A stretch of DNA of 64,000 nt from Brucella gallinifaecis (GTDB taxonomy: Bacteria > Pseudomonadota > Alphaproteobacteria > Rhizobiales > Rhizobiaceae). The notes beneath the pieces were generated by a model. The model worked only from the letters and a program-made list of their open reading frames with translations, was not told the origin of the DNA and did no database searches. Positions within the stretch are counted from its first letter, which is position 1. Each line of letters starts with the position of its first letter. Where the stretch lies: contig NZ_ML636807.1 in assembly GCF_006476605.1 (NCBI RefSeq), positions 62,001 through 126,000 of the forward strand, in the 5' to 3' direction. Both the position numbers and the translations under genes were made by a program. Positions 18,704-26,777 of the stretch are shown piece after piece.

Positions 18704-18722
18704 GGTTAATTCCTCATTAACC
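18704..18722. promoter_or_regulatory. Palindromic CtrA box upstream of ftsK
   Basis: GGTTAA, seven bases, TTAACC at 18704-18722: TTAA-N7-TTAACC can be read on both strands. It lies about 85 bp before the preferred ftsK start. On the minus strand a TAGGAT near 18691 could be the -10. CtrA control of a division gene would be usual in this group. Confidence 0.72.
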
Positions 18723-18747
18723 ATGCGATCTCTTATGTGAACAAATG

Positions 18748-18775
18748 AAAAAGGCGCGGTTTCCCGCGCCTTTTT
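18748..18775 (-). terminator. amtB terminator
   Basis: AAAAAGGCGCGG and CCGCGCCTTTTT form a perfect 12-bp stem with a TTTC loop, 20 bp after the amtB stop and before ftsK. The T run on the minus strand is good. Confidence 0.93.
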
Positions 18776-18795
18776 CCTCTTGGGACAACCCTGTT

Positions 18796-20097
18796 CTACT
18801 GAACAGACTCGCCGTGCAAAGCAATATCAAGACCTTCCATTTCAGCCTGTTTGCTTGGACGCAGGCCCATGATCGCCTTGACCACATAAAGGATGATGGC
18901 AGTGGCAACAGCAGTGTAAACAACGGTAACGGCTGCACCGAAAAACTGCTTGCCCATGGTTGCACCTTCACCAGCCGCATTGATCGCAACATCGGCAAAA
19001 TAGCCAGTCAGAATCGCGCCAACAAAGCCGCCAACACCATGTACGCCAAAGGCATCAAGCGAGTCGTCATAGCCAAGTGCATGCTTGAGCTTAACAGCAG
19101 CCACATAGCAGATAAGACCTGCAATAATACCGATGATCAGCGCACCCACCGGATTAACAAACCCGGCAGCAGGGGTAACAGCAACCAGACCCGCAACAGC
19201 GCCTGAGATAATACCCAGAACACTTGGCTTACCGGCGATTGCCCATTCTGCAAACATCCAGGCAAGCGCTGCACCAGCGGTCGCAACCTGTGTGTTGAGC
19301 ATGGCAACAGCAGCAAGCGAATTTGCACCGGCAGCCGAACCCGCATTAAAGCCGAACCAGCCCACCCACAGAAGAGACGCGCCAATGACCGAGAGAACGA
19401 GATTATGCGGCGCCATATTGACATGGCCGTAACCGTCGCGCTTGCCAATAATAAGGGCTGCAACAAGACCAGCAACACCGGCATTGATGTGAACGACCGT
19501 ACCACCCGCAAAGTCGAGAACACCGTCAGAGCCAAGGAACCCGCCGCCCCATACCCAATGCGCAACCGGCACATAGACGATGAAGAGCCACAGAACCATG
19601 AAAACGAGCATGGAAGAAAACTTCATACGTTCGGCAAACGAACCTGCAATCAGTGCCGGCGTGATAACCGCGAAGGTCATCTGAAATACAATGAAAAGAT
19701 ATTCAGGAATTGTGCCGGAAAGTGAATCCATCGTCACACCCGACAGGAATGCCTTATCGAAGCTTCCGATATAGGCGTTCATCGAGCCACCATCGGTAAA
19801 GGCAAGCGAATAGCCGAAGAACATCCACAATATCGACATCAGGCAAGTAATCGCAAAGCTCTGCATGACAGTGGAAAGCACGTTTTTCTTACGCACCATA
19901 CCGCCATAAAACAATGCAAGGCCCGGAATGGTCATCATCAACACCAGTGCGGTTGATGTCAGCATCCAGGCTGTATCGCCAGTATCAAGGGTTGGGGTAG
20001 CTTCGGCTGCGTCCTGTGCAAGCGCCGTCCCGGCCAAAGCAAGAAATGCAGGGAGGGTGACAAAAGCCGTCTGCTTGAATCTTTCAGTTATGAGCAT
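18796..20097 (-). CDS. amtB: Ammonium transporter AmtB
   Basis: The 433-residue protein has an N-terminal signal-like helix (about residues 8-28) and about eleven membrane helices. It includes the pore histidine segments [12 protein letters not shown] and [15 protein letters not shown] and the motif [12 protein letters not shown]. It conducts ammonia/ammonium for assimilation. GGAGATACTCG precedes ATG 20097. A sigma-54 promoter lies about 70 bp upstream, which fits nitrogen control. The PII gene glnK, usually next to amtB in proteobacteria, is not here. Confidence 0.95.
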   Translation of the reverse strand: MLITERFKQTAFVTLPAFLALAGTALAQDAAEATPTLDTGDTAWMLTSTALVLMMTIPGLALFYGGMVRKKNVLSTVMQSFAITCLMSILWMFFGYSLAFTDGGSMNAYIGSFDKAFLSGVTMDSLSGTIPEYLFIVFQMTFAVITPALIAGSFAERMKFSSMLVFMVLWLFIVYVPVAHWVWGGGFLGSDGVLDFAGGTVVHINAGVAGLVAALIIGKRDGYGHVNMAPHNLVLSVIGASLLWVGWFGFNAGSAAGANSLAAVAMLNTQVATAGAALAWMFAEWAIAGKPSVLGIISGAVAGLVAVTPAAGFVNPVGALIIGIIAGLICYVAAVKLKHALGYDDSLDAFGVHGVGGFVGAILTGYFADVAINAAGEGATMGKQFFGAAVTVVYTAVATAIILYVVKAIMGLRPSKQAEMEGLDIALHGESVQ

Positions 20098-20164
20098 CGA
20101 GTATCTCCGTCGAATGGCGGCTTCAAACGCGTCTGCGCTGAAAAGACCGGTTCAGACTAAGAGA

Positions 20165-20180
20165 AACAAAAATCGTGCCA
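20165..20180 (-). promoter_or_regulatory. Sigma-54 (RpoN) promoter of amtB
   Basis: On the minus strand the sequence is TGGCAC, five bases, TTGTT. This matches the -24/-12 consensus (TGGCAC-N5-TTGCW) except at one base. Transcription would start about 55 bp before the amtB ATG. No clear NtrC dyad was seen upstream. Confidence 0.75.
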
Positions 20181-20344
20181 GTTACGCATTCTGGAGCCGT
20201 AAAAATACAATTTTTCTGATATTTGATGCATACTGACTTATGATCCCGGCCACAGAAGTATCGCATTTTCGCCCAAAACACTGGATTTTTAACAAATGGG
20301 ATAAACGATAACAGTGCTCAAAAAATCGCTTTGAGAAGAGCAAA

Positions 20345-20374
20345 AGCGGCTTCTCCCAATGAGGAGAAACCGCT
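20345..20374 (-). terminator. Hairpin downstream of tesB
   Basis: AGCGGCTTCTCC and GGAGAAACCGCT pair with one mismatch around CAATGA. On the minus strand it is followed by TTTTGCTC, a weak T run, about 100 bp after the tesB stop. Confidence 0.6.
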
Positions 20375-20477
20375 CTAAGTGATTCATCAAAATGAATTTT
20401 CAAGGCTCACGCCTCTAATGCTCAAACAGTGATTGCATAAAATTTATACAGCACTGCTATCAATGATTAAAAAATAA

Positions 20478-21389
20478 TCATTTGCTGTTTTCATGCACGC
20501 GAATAAGCCCCTCCTGCGCAACGGATGCGATTAAAACTCCATCGCGGGTATAAAATGCACCGCGGTTAAACCCGCGTGCCCCGGAAGCGCTTGGCGTATC
20601 CTGCGTATATAAAAGCCAGTCATCAAGACGGCATGGACGGTGAAACCACATCGCATGGTCAAGGCTTGCCACTTGCAGATCGCGGTCAAAAATCGTGCGG
20701 CCATGCGGATGCAGCGATGTATCAAGCAAGGTCATATCCGAAAGATAGGCGAGAATGGCCGCCTGCAGTGCGCGATCATCCGGTACAATACCCCGTGCCC
20801 GCACCCAGACATGCTGGCTTGGCGCCAGCTTATCGCGCGAAAGATAATGCTTGAGCGACACGGGCTTGATCTCGATAGGACGCTCTTGCTCCCAATATTT
20901 GCGCACACCCGTCGGCGCAAGATGCAGATATTCTTCTTTCAGATCATGATCGCCCACCAGTTGCTCGGGCATTGGCAAGCCTTCCGGCATATCGATCTGA
21001 TGATGAAGACCAGGTTCGTCAATCTGGAAGGATGCTGAAAGGGTGAAAATCGCCTTGCCATGCTGCTTTGCCAGCACACGGCGCGTATTAAAGCTTGAAC
21101 CATCCCGAATGCGATCAACTTCATAAACAATTGGAATCGCCGGATCCCCGGGCCGCACAAAATAACCATGCAGAGAGTGAACCTGCCGTTCAGCTTCAAC
21201 CGTACGCTGTGCTGCAATAAGTGCCTGACCGATCACCTGTCCGCCAAAGACGCGCTGCCAGCCTACCTGCGGGCTGTTACCGCGGAAAAGATCCACTTCA
21301 AGCGTTTCCAGATCAAGCGTTTCCAGAAGCTGCTTCATGGCAGCCGTCTGCTCAATCTTCAATAGATCGGACTTTTCATTATTCGACAT
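20478..21389 (-). CDS. tesB: Acyl-CoA thioesterase II
   Basis: A 303-residue double hot-dog thioesterase that hydrolyses acyl-CoA to free acid and CoA. Typical pieces are VFGGQVIGQALIAAQRTV, LHGYFVRPGDPAIPIVYEV, DGSSFNTRRVLA, and later LASLDHAMWFHRP with the catalytic aspartate. ATG 21389 (MSNNEKSD) has AGGAG upstream and is preferred to ATG 21455. It is divergent from the UbiH-family gene. No operon partner is evident. Confidence 0.93.
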   Translation of the reverse strand: MSNNEKSDLLKIEQTAAMKQLLETLDLETLEVDLFRGNSPQVGWQRVFGGQVIGQALIAAQRTVEAERQVHSLHGYFVRPGDPAIPIVYEVDRIRDGSSFNTRRVLAKQHGKAIFTLSASFQIDEPGLHHQIDMPEGLPMPEQLVGDHDLKEEYLHLAPTGVRKYWEQERPIEIKPVSLKHYLSRDKLAPSQHVWVRARGIVPDDRALQAAILAYLSDMTLLDTSLHPHGRTIFDRDLQVASLDHAMWFHRPCRLDDWLLYTQDTPSASGARGFNRGAFYTRDGVLIASVAQEGLIRVHENSK

Positions 21390-21531
21390 GGACAGCCTGT
21401 CTCCTGAAACCCTATATATCTGTATATTGCCGATAGCATGTTTGGTCTTGCGCAATTGACACTGTCAAGCCTTACAAGACAACATGCAATTCATCGTAAG
21501 CAATGCCTGAATGATCCGAAAGGAAGAAGCG

Positions 21532-22776
21532 ATGTCAGCCGGAAAGAAACAACAAAGCCCAGACACCATCGATCTGGTCATCGCGGGCGGCGGCTATGTC
21601 GGCCTCGTGACAGCCGTTGCTGTCAAATCCGCTGCACCCCATCTTTCTGTCACTGTCATTGATGGCGCACCGGCTGGCGCATGGAAAAATGATCCGCGTG
21701 CATCTTCCATTGCTGCTGCGGCCTCACGCATGCTCGACCAACTCGGCTGCTGGCAGGAAATTGTCATTGATGCGCAGCCAATCACTGAAATGGTCATCAC
21801 AGATTCCCGCACATCAGATCCGGTTCGTCCTGTGTTTCTCACTTTTTCAGGTGATGTCAATCCGGGCGAACCTTTTGCGCATATGGTCGAGAACCGCGTA
21901 CTCAACACCGCCCTTCATAAAACAGCTGACGCACTGGGTATCACCTTCATCGAAGGCATGAGCGTCGAAAATTTTGAAACCAGCCCTCAATCCGTCACCG
22001 TCTCGCTGGCCAATGGAAAAACACTCGAAACCCGTCTGCTGATTGCCGCCGATGGTGCAAAATCACGCCTGCGTGACATTGCAGGCATCAAGACGGTTAA
22101 TTGGGACTATGACCAGTCCGGCATTGTCTGCAATGTTTCTCACGAACGCCCGCACGGTGGACGCGCGGACGAGCATTTCCTGCCTGCAGGCCCATTTGCA
22201 ATCCTGCCTTTGAAAGGCAATCGCAGTTCACTCGTCTGGACAGAACGAAGGGCAGATGCCGAACGCCTTATCCGTGAAGATGATTTCATTTTCGAAGCAG
22301 AACTCGAGCAACGTTTTGGCCATCGTCTTGGCGCACTTAGCGTCGAGGGACCTCGCCGCGCTTTCCCACTCGGCCTGACGCTGGCACGCGAATTCGTAAA
22401 GCCACGCTTTGCACTTGTCGGTGATGCAGCCCACCGCATCCATCCGATTGCCGGACAGGGCCTCAATCTCGGTTTTCGAGATGCAGCAGCGATTGCAGAA
22501 ATCATTGTCGAAACGGATCGTCTGGGTCTCGATATCGGCTCCTTCGCAGCCCTTGAACGCTATCAGACATGGCGTCGCTTCGACACGGTGCAGATGGGCG
22601 TCACCACCGATATTCTCACCAGACTGTTCTCCAACGACAATCCTGCCATTCGCACAATTCGCGACGTCGGTCTTGGTCTCGTCGACCGCGTACCAAGCCT
22701 CAAATCCTTCTTCATCAAGCAGGCAGCAGGGCTTTCTGGCGATACACCGCGCCTTTTGCGGGGGGATTCGATCTAG
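21532..22776 (+). CDS. UbiH/UbiF-family FAD-dependent hydroxylase (ubiquinone synthesis)
   Basis: A 414-residue flavoprotein monooxygenase. It has an N-terminal dinucleotide fold IAGGGYVGLVTAVAV, the DGAKSRLRD segment near the middle, and the FAD-binding LVGDAAHRIHPIAGQGLNLGFRDA. These are diagnostic of the UbiH/F/I/L group that hydroxylates the ubiquinone ring. Which ring position it acts on cannot be told from sequence. ATG 21532 follows AAAGGAAG. The TAG stop (22774-22776) is formed by the end of repeat copy E. Confidence 0.9.
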   Translation: MSAGKKQQSPDTIDLVIAGGGYVGLVTAVAVKSAAPHLSVTVIDGAPAGAWKNDPRASSIAAAASRMLDQLGCWQEIVIDAQPITEMVITDSRTSDPVRPVFLTFSGDVNPGEPFAHMVENRVLNTALHKTADALGITFIEGMSVENFETSPQSVTVSLANGKTLETRLLIAADGAKSRLRDIAGIKTVNWDYDQSGIVCNVSHERPHGGRADEHFLPAGPFAILPLKGNRSSLVWTERRADAERLIREDDFIFEAELEQRFGHRLGALSVEGPRRAFPLGLTLAREFVKPRFALVGDAAHRIHPIAGQGLNLGFRDAAAIAEIIVETDRLGLDIGSFAALERYQTWRRFDTVQMGVTTDILTRLFSNDNPAIRTIRDVGLGLVDRVPSLKSFFIKQAAGLSGDTPRLLRGDSI

Positions 22777-22835
22777 AGCATGTCTCCCAAAAGTGGGAGC
22801 TGATTTTCTAAAAATAGCGCTATTTTTCGAAAAGA
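22774..22835. repeat. Partial palindromic repeat (E) plus an 18-bp perfect palindrome
   Basis: TAGAGCATGTCTCCCAAAAG then TGGGAGC is the left-half unit of the repeat family. It is followed at 22810-22827 by AAAAATAGCGCTATTTTT, a perfect palindrome. The first TAG is the stop of the UbiH-family gene. The second palindrome ends in a T run, so it can also act as a terminator. Confidence 0.7.
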
Positions 22836-22921
22836 AAGCTGTGCTTTCTGATGGCAAAAGCCTCAACCTCTGCTACAAAAAGACAAGCACGAGCTAGAGC
22901 GTCGGGGGGACTCACAAGCAT

Positions 22922-24109
22922 ATGCATACGGACAACAGATTGATCGACAAGGCTATCCGTATGCAAAGCGGTTTATGGTCCGCAGAACGGCTCAGCCGAT
23001 TATCAAAGATTGCTGGCGCTATGGCCATTTTGGTCGCTATGGCTGTTTCTGTGATCTATTCGGTTACAAAACCGGATAACAACTGGGACATGATCGCCTA
23101 TATCGCCACCGCAATTGAGGATCGCTATCCTGATGCGTCAGCACTGCATGAGGAAACATGGCGGCAGGTTAGCGCTGCGACCACCCAGGATGAACTCAAC
23201 ACTCTGAAATATGGCGGTGATTATCGCCGTGCACAATGGGAAAGCCCCGATAATTTCCAGTCACAACTCATCATGTACAGGGTCAAGATCGGCTATGTGC
23301 AATTGTTGCGCCTGATTGAGCCCTATACGGGACTGGTGCTGGGCGGACATCTCATCAGTCTTGCCGCGGCAATTGCTTCCAGCCTTATTATCCTTGCGAT
23401 CCTTGCCCATTATAATGCACTTCAGGCCGGGCTTTTGGTCGGGCCTGCGCTTCTGGTCGCAGGTCTTGGCCCGATAACTTCCGCAGTCTTTCCAGATATT
23501 GTTCTCGCCGCATTATCTTTTGCTGCAATATTTGCCCTGCTGAAAGAACGCGACTGGTTGGCATCTGTCCTGCTCATTCTGTCATTCACGATCAGGCCGG
23601 ATAATATTATAATGATTTTTGCATTGCTGATTACCGCAGTGCTTTTTGGCTGGCGCAAACTGCCTTTGCTCGCAGCATTCATCATATCTGTCATCATGGG
23701 CCTTGCCATCTCCAGATATGCCGGACACACAGGCTGGTGGGCACATCTCTATTTTACTTGCATCGAAACACAGAATTCAATGGCTGGCTTCAAGCCGGAT
23801 TTCTCGCTTCTGCTCCTTATCAAGGCTTATATTCGGGGAGCTATTCTGGCTCTTTATCTCGAAAGCTGGCCTTCAATCCTTTTGGTTTTGCTGGTTGCCT
23901 GGGCAGCAATGGCGCGAGCCGGAATCAAAACCGGAATTCCGCGGCTCAATGGCATTGCCTTCGCTATGTTCATCGGAATTCTGGGCAAATTTGTCTATTT
24001 CCCGATGCCCTATGATCGCTTCTTCTTCAATATGCTCATAATCATGGTGCTCATGCTTTCCCTTATATGGGCAACACGCTCAAACGAAAAAGCTGCAATA
24101 GTTAAGTGA
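22922..24109 (+). CDS. Uncharacterised polytopic membrane protein (GT-C-like)
   Basis: I do not recognise a named family. The 395-residue product has an N-terminal helix, a periplasmic loop with NWDMIAYIA near residues 57-65 and a Trp/Tyr/Arg-rich region to about residue 120, then some eight to nine membrane helices. An acidic-aromatic motif after the first helix and many short loops recall GT-C glycosyltransferases, but no catalytic residue can be assigned. A GGGGGACTC stretch lies before ATG 22922. It is flanked by unrelated housekeeping genes. Confidence 0.7.
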   Translation: MHTDNRLIDKAIRMQSGLWSAERLSRLSKIAGAMAILVAMAVSVIYSVTKPDNNWDMIAYIATAIEDRYPDASALHEETWRQVSAATTQDELNTLKYGGDYRRAQWESPDNFQSQLIMYRVKIGYVQLLRLIEPYTGLVLGGHLISLAAAIASSLIILAILAHYNALQAGLLVGPALLVAGLGPITSAVFPDIVLAALSFAAIFALLKERDWLASVLLILSFTIRPDNIIMIFALLITAVLFGWRKLPLLAAFIISVIMGLAISRYAGHTGWWAHLYFTCIETQNSMAGFKPDFSLLLLIKAYIRGAILALYLESWPSILLVLLVAWAAMARAGIKTGIPRLNGIAFAMFIGILGKFVYFPMPYDRFFFNMLIIMVLMLSLIWATRSNEKAAIVK

Positions 24110-24182
24110 TCAAACGGCCTGACACTGGAAGCCATAAAATGTCGCCCTATGTCAGGAGTCAATCCAAACAGAGGAGCTTCCA

Positions 24183-24620
24183 ATGGATAGAAAAGCAACA
24201 GCAGTCTGGAGCGGTACACTCAAAGACGGCAAAGGCGCTCTGAGCACACAAAGCGGCGCGTTGAAAGATTTACCATATGATTTCAAGGCTCGCTTCGAAG
24301 ACGAAAGCGGACAGGCAGGCACCAATCCGGAAGAGCTGCTTGGTGCGGCTCATGCAGGCTGTTTTGCAATGAACCTCTCTGCCCTCCTGACACAGCACGG
24401 AACTCCGGCAGAAAAGCTCGAAGCAACAGCAACGGTTACGGTCGTACCAGCATCCGGTGGCGGCTTCGGGATTACACGCAGTGCCTTGACGCTCAGAGCA
24501 ACCATTCCCGGCATTTCTGAAACAGATTTTCAGAAACTCGCTGAAACCGCTGAAAAAACATGTCCGCTTTCCAAAGCGCTGGGCGCAATTGAAATAACAC
24601 TGGACGCAAAACTCATTTAG
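24183..24620 (+). CDS. OsmC-family hydroperoxide reductase
   Basis: A 145-residue OsmC-type protein that reduces organic hydroperoxides. The two catalytic cysteines are in AHAGCFAMNLS (about residues 56-66) and EKTCPLSKAL (near 125). N-terminal RKATAVWSGTLKDGKGAL is typical of OsmC rather than Ohr. GAGGAGCTTCC precedes ATG 24183. The TAG stop lies in the outer TAGAG of repeat unit F. Thiol partner unknown. Confidence 0.92.
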   Translation: MDRKATAVWSGTLKDGKGALSTQSGALKDLPYDFKARFEDESGQAGTNPEELLGAAHAGCFAMNLSALLTQHGTPAEKLEATATVTVVPASGGGFGITRSALTLRATIPGISETDFQKLAETAEKTCPLSKALGAIEITLDAKLI

Positions 24621-24672
24621 AGAAAATCTTTGACCGAAAACCATTTTACACTTTTCGGGATGCGCTTTACTC
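24618..24672. repeat. Partial palindromic repeat (F)
   Basis: TAGAGAAAATC, then GACCGAAAACC and CTTTTCGGGATGCGCTTTA: the left-half unit in reverse orientation, diverged. The leading TAG is the osmC stop codon. Confidence 0.65.
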
Positions 24673-24682
24673 TGACAATGAT

Positions 24683-24701
24683 GGAGGCCATAAAGGCCTC
24701 C
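24683..24701 (+). terminator. Hairpin after the OsmC gene
   Basis: GGAGGCC and GGCCTCC pair around ATAAA, followed by TAACAATATTATTTATTATT. It fits a terminator for the OsmC gene and lies about 40 bp before the next coding start. Confidence 0.65.
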
Positions 24702-24744
24702 TAACAATATTATTTATTATTTATTTCATTTCGAGGTATTTCAA

Positions 24745-25269
24745 TTGAAAAATATATTAGCATCTTTTGCTTTCTCTTCGGCTATTTTATTTGGATCATC
24801 TTTTGTCGTTGCTCATTCCAAATCGCCAGCTACACCAGAACAAATATTGGCCGGCGAGCAGCTGAAAATTGGAGCCCGTGCTTTCACAGCACCCGGATAC
24901 AAGCCGGGAACTATCCAGCATATCGTTCTGTTTAAATATAAAAATTCAGTCACGGCAGCGCAGATTGAGGAAGTCAGAAAACGATTTCTGGCCTTGAAAA
25001 CCAAAGCCAGAAGAAATGGAAAACCTTATATCCAGCGTCTGGAAGCAGGCGCACAAAACAGCGGTGAAGGGGCAGATCAGGGCTTTCAGGAAGGCTTTAT
25101 TGTTACTTTCCGCTCAGAAGGTGATCGCAACTACTATGTCGGCACACCTGTTGTAACAGACCCGAAATTCTTTGATTCTGAACATCAGAAATTCAAAGAT
25201 TTTGTCGGCCCACTCCTTGCTGAAAAGCAGGGGGCACTGGTTTTTGATTTTGTGGCCCAGACAAAATAG
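24745..25269 (+). CDS. Exported Dabb (stress-responsive A/B barrel) domain protein
   Basis: The 174-residue protein starts with a signal peptide (hydrophobic to about residue 23, cleavage near VVAHS). A dimeric alpha-beta barrel of the Dabb type follows: IQHIVLFKYKNSVTAAQIEEV, then FIVTFRSEGDRNYYVGTPVV and HQKFKDFVGPLL. The start is TTG 24745 with GAGG nine bases upstream; no ATG fits. Dabb proteins are mostly cytosolic or fused to other domains, so an exported copy is unusual. Ligand unknown. Confidence 0.8.
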   Translation: MKNILASFAFSSAILFGSSFVVAHSKSPATPEQILAGEQLKIGARAFTAPGYKPGTIQHIVLFKYKNSVTAAQIEEVRKRFLALKTKARRNGKPYIQRLEAGAQNSGEGADQGFQEGFIVTFRSEGDRNYYVGTPVVTDPKFFDSEHQKFKDFVGPLLAEKQGALVFDFVAQTK

Positions 25270-25362
25270 ACTGCCGCTATTGGAGCAGAAAAAGCATGCA
25301 CAGATGCCGATTTGATAGGATCAGTATCTGTGCAATTCGATGAATCCTCATCGCAAATTTCT

Positions 25363-25469
25363 TTAGAGCATAAGTCCTATCTTCGTTCAACGAGGATCGA
25401 TAAGATTATGCTTCAAATAAAAGGAGTTAGAGCGTCGATCTGATTCAATCAGATCGGAATCCGCTCTAA
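25363..25469. repeat. Bru-RS/RIME-like repeat, full copy G (variant left half)
   Basis: The left unit runs TAGAGCATAAG...GATAAGATTATGC and differs in sequence from the others while keeping the fold. The right unit has the perfect palindrome GATCTGATT-C-AATCAGATC (25437-25455) between TTAGAGCG and CGCTCTAA. It ends two bases before the stop of the VOC gene. Confidence 0.78.
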
Positions 25470-25471
25470 TG

Positions 25472-25843
25472 TCATTCCGGCAAGTGGCAGACAGCTTCGA
25501 TATTGTGGCCGTCGGGATCAATCACAAACGCCGCATAATAGTCGGGATGATAATGTTCACGTATACCCGGCCTGCCATTGTCCTGTCCGCCCGCAGCCAG
25601 CGCTGCTTCATAGAAGCGATCCACTTCCGATCGCGTTCCAGCCGAAAAAGCGACATGAAGCACGCCTTCAAGCCTTGCCCCCTTCTGTTTTCCAATCCAG
25701 AATTCCGGCTTGCCATTGCGTCCATAACCAACCCAGTCACCGAACTCCATCGCCCGCTTGATACCCAATGGAGCCAGAGCCGCATCATAGAAGGCGGTGG
25801 ATTTTGGCATGCTGGAAATATTGAAACCGATATGATCAAGCAT
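25472..25843 (-). CDS. VOC-family (glyoxalase/bleomycin-resistance fold) protein
   Basis: A 123-residue protein of one VOC module pair. Metal-ligand positions are visible in MLDHIGFNIS (His4), LHVAFSA (middle) and the C-terminal DPDGHNIEAVCH (Glu/His). The length fits single-domain dioxygenase-like or lyase-like members; substrate is unknown. The shape is like rhizobial proteins annotated as glyoxalase superfamily. The gene stands alone between repeat G and the sdh operon. Confidence 0.85.
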   Translation of the reverse strand: MLDHIGFNISSMPKSTAFYDAALAPLGIKRAMEFGDWVGYGRNGKPEFWIGKQKGARLEGVLHVAFSAGTRSEVDRFYEAALAAGGQDNGRPGIREHYHPDYYAAFVIDPDGHNIEAVCHLPE

Positions 25844-25937
25844 TGTGAACCTATGAAATAGACGTAAGTTTCTACTTCCAGATCAGATATAGCCTACACG
25901 AAAAAATCAAGCCTATGCCATTCCTTCCGCAAAAGAA

Positions 25938-25958
25938 AAGGGAGGCAAAGCCTCCCTT
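25938..25958 (-). terminator. Terminator of the sdh operon
   Basis: AAGGGAGGC, AAA, GCCTCCCTT is a perfect nine-bp stem. On the minus strand it is followed by TTCTTTTGC, 24 bp after the sdhB stop. Confidence 0.9.
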
Positions 25959-25982
25959 CAACTTACTCAGACGTTTGGACAA

Positions 25983-26762
25983 CTATACGCGGCGCTCAAC
26001 CATCATCTTCTTGATTTCGGCAATCGCCTTGGCCGGGTTAAGCCCCTTCGGGCAGGTTTGCGCACAGTTCATGATCGTGTGGCAACGATACAGACGGAAC
26101 GGATCTTCGAGATTATCAAGACGCTCGCCCTTTGCCTCATCACGGCTGTCGATCAACCAGCGATAGGCCTGAAGCAGCACGGCTGGTCCAAGATAACGAT
26201 CACCGTTCCACCAATAGCTTGGGCACGAAGTCGAGCAGCAGGCGCACAGAATGCATTCATAAAGACCATCAAGCTTCTGACGATCTTCGTGGCTCTGCAA
26301 CCATTCCTTCTGCGGCTCCGGCGAAACGGTCTTGAGCCAAGGCTCAATCGAACGATGCTGGGCGTAGAAATTGCTCAGATCAGGCACAAGATCCTTCACC
26401 ACCGGCATATGCGGCAGCGGATAGACCTTGATGGAACCCTTGATCTCATCCATGCCCTTGGTGCAGGCGAGCGTATTGGCGCCATCAATATTCATTGCGC
26501 AGGAACCGCAAATACCTTCACGGCAGGAGCGGCGCAGCGTCAGCGTCGGATCGATCTTGTTCTTGATATAAAGAAGACCGTCGAGCACCATCGGGCCGCA
26601 ATCGTCACGATCGACATAATAGGTGTCGATGCTCGGATTGGCGTCGTCATCCGGCGACCAGCGATAAATGCGAAACTCCGTTACATTCTTGGCACCATCT
26701 GGACGCGGCCAGCTTTTGCCCTCCTGCATGCGGGAGTTCTTGGGAAGTGCGAGTTCAACCAT
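25983..26762 (-). CDS. sdhB: Succinate dehydrogenase iron-sulfur subunit
   Basis: SdhB passes electrons from the flavin of SdhA to ubiquinone through three clusters. The 259-residue protein has the 2Fe-2S ligands in [18 protein letters not shown] with a later ACTKG, the 4Fe-4S motif [12 protein letters not shown] and the 3Fe-4S motif [17 protein letters not shown]. It ends the four-gene sdhCDAB operon, 15 bp after sdhA. The extended N terminus ([22 protein letters not shown]) is common in this family of alphaproteobacteria. Confidence 0.97.
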   Translation of the reverse strand: MVELALPKNSRMQEGKSWPRPDGAKNVTEFRIYRWSPDDDANPSIDTYYVDRDDCGPMVLDGLLYIKNKIDPTLTLRRSCREGICGSCAMNIDGANTLACTKGMDEIKGSIKVYPLPHMPVVKDLVPDLSNFYAQHRSIEPWLKTVSPEPQKEWLQSHEDRQKLDGLYECILCACCSTSCPSYWWNGDRYLGPAVLLQAYRWLIDSRDEAKGERLDNLEDPFRLYRCHTIMNCAQTCPKGLNPAKAIAEIKKMMVERRV

Positions 26763-26777
26763 TGCTCATTCCCCCGA

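Larger units (their letters stand above)
20098..20477. promoter_or_regulatory. amtB upstream / tesB downstream region
   Basis: This 380-bp gap holds the sigma-54 promoter (20165-20180) and a hairpin at 20345-20374. The only ORF, on the minus strand at 20182-20403, is overlapped by the promoter and has no PII features. It is too short and of the wrong sequence to be glnK. Confidence 0.6.

Noticed and set aside
20182-20403. 73-codon minus-strand ORF upstream of amtB, considered as glnK
   Set aside because: Too short, lacks any PII T-loop motif and its start region overlaps the sigma-54 promoter area.
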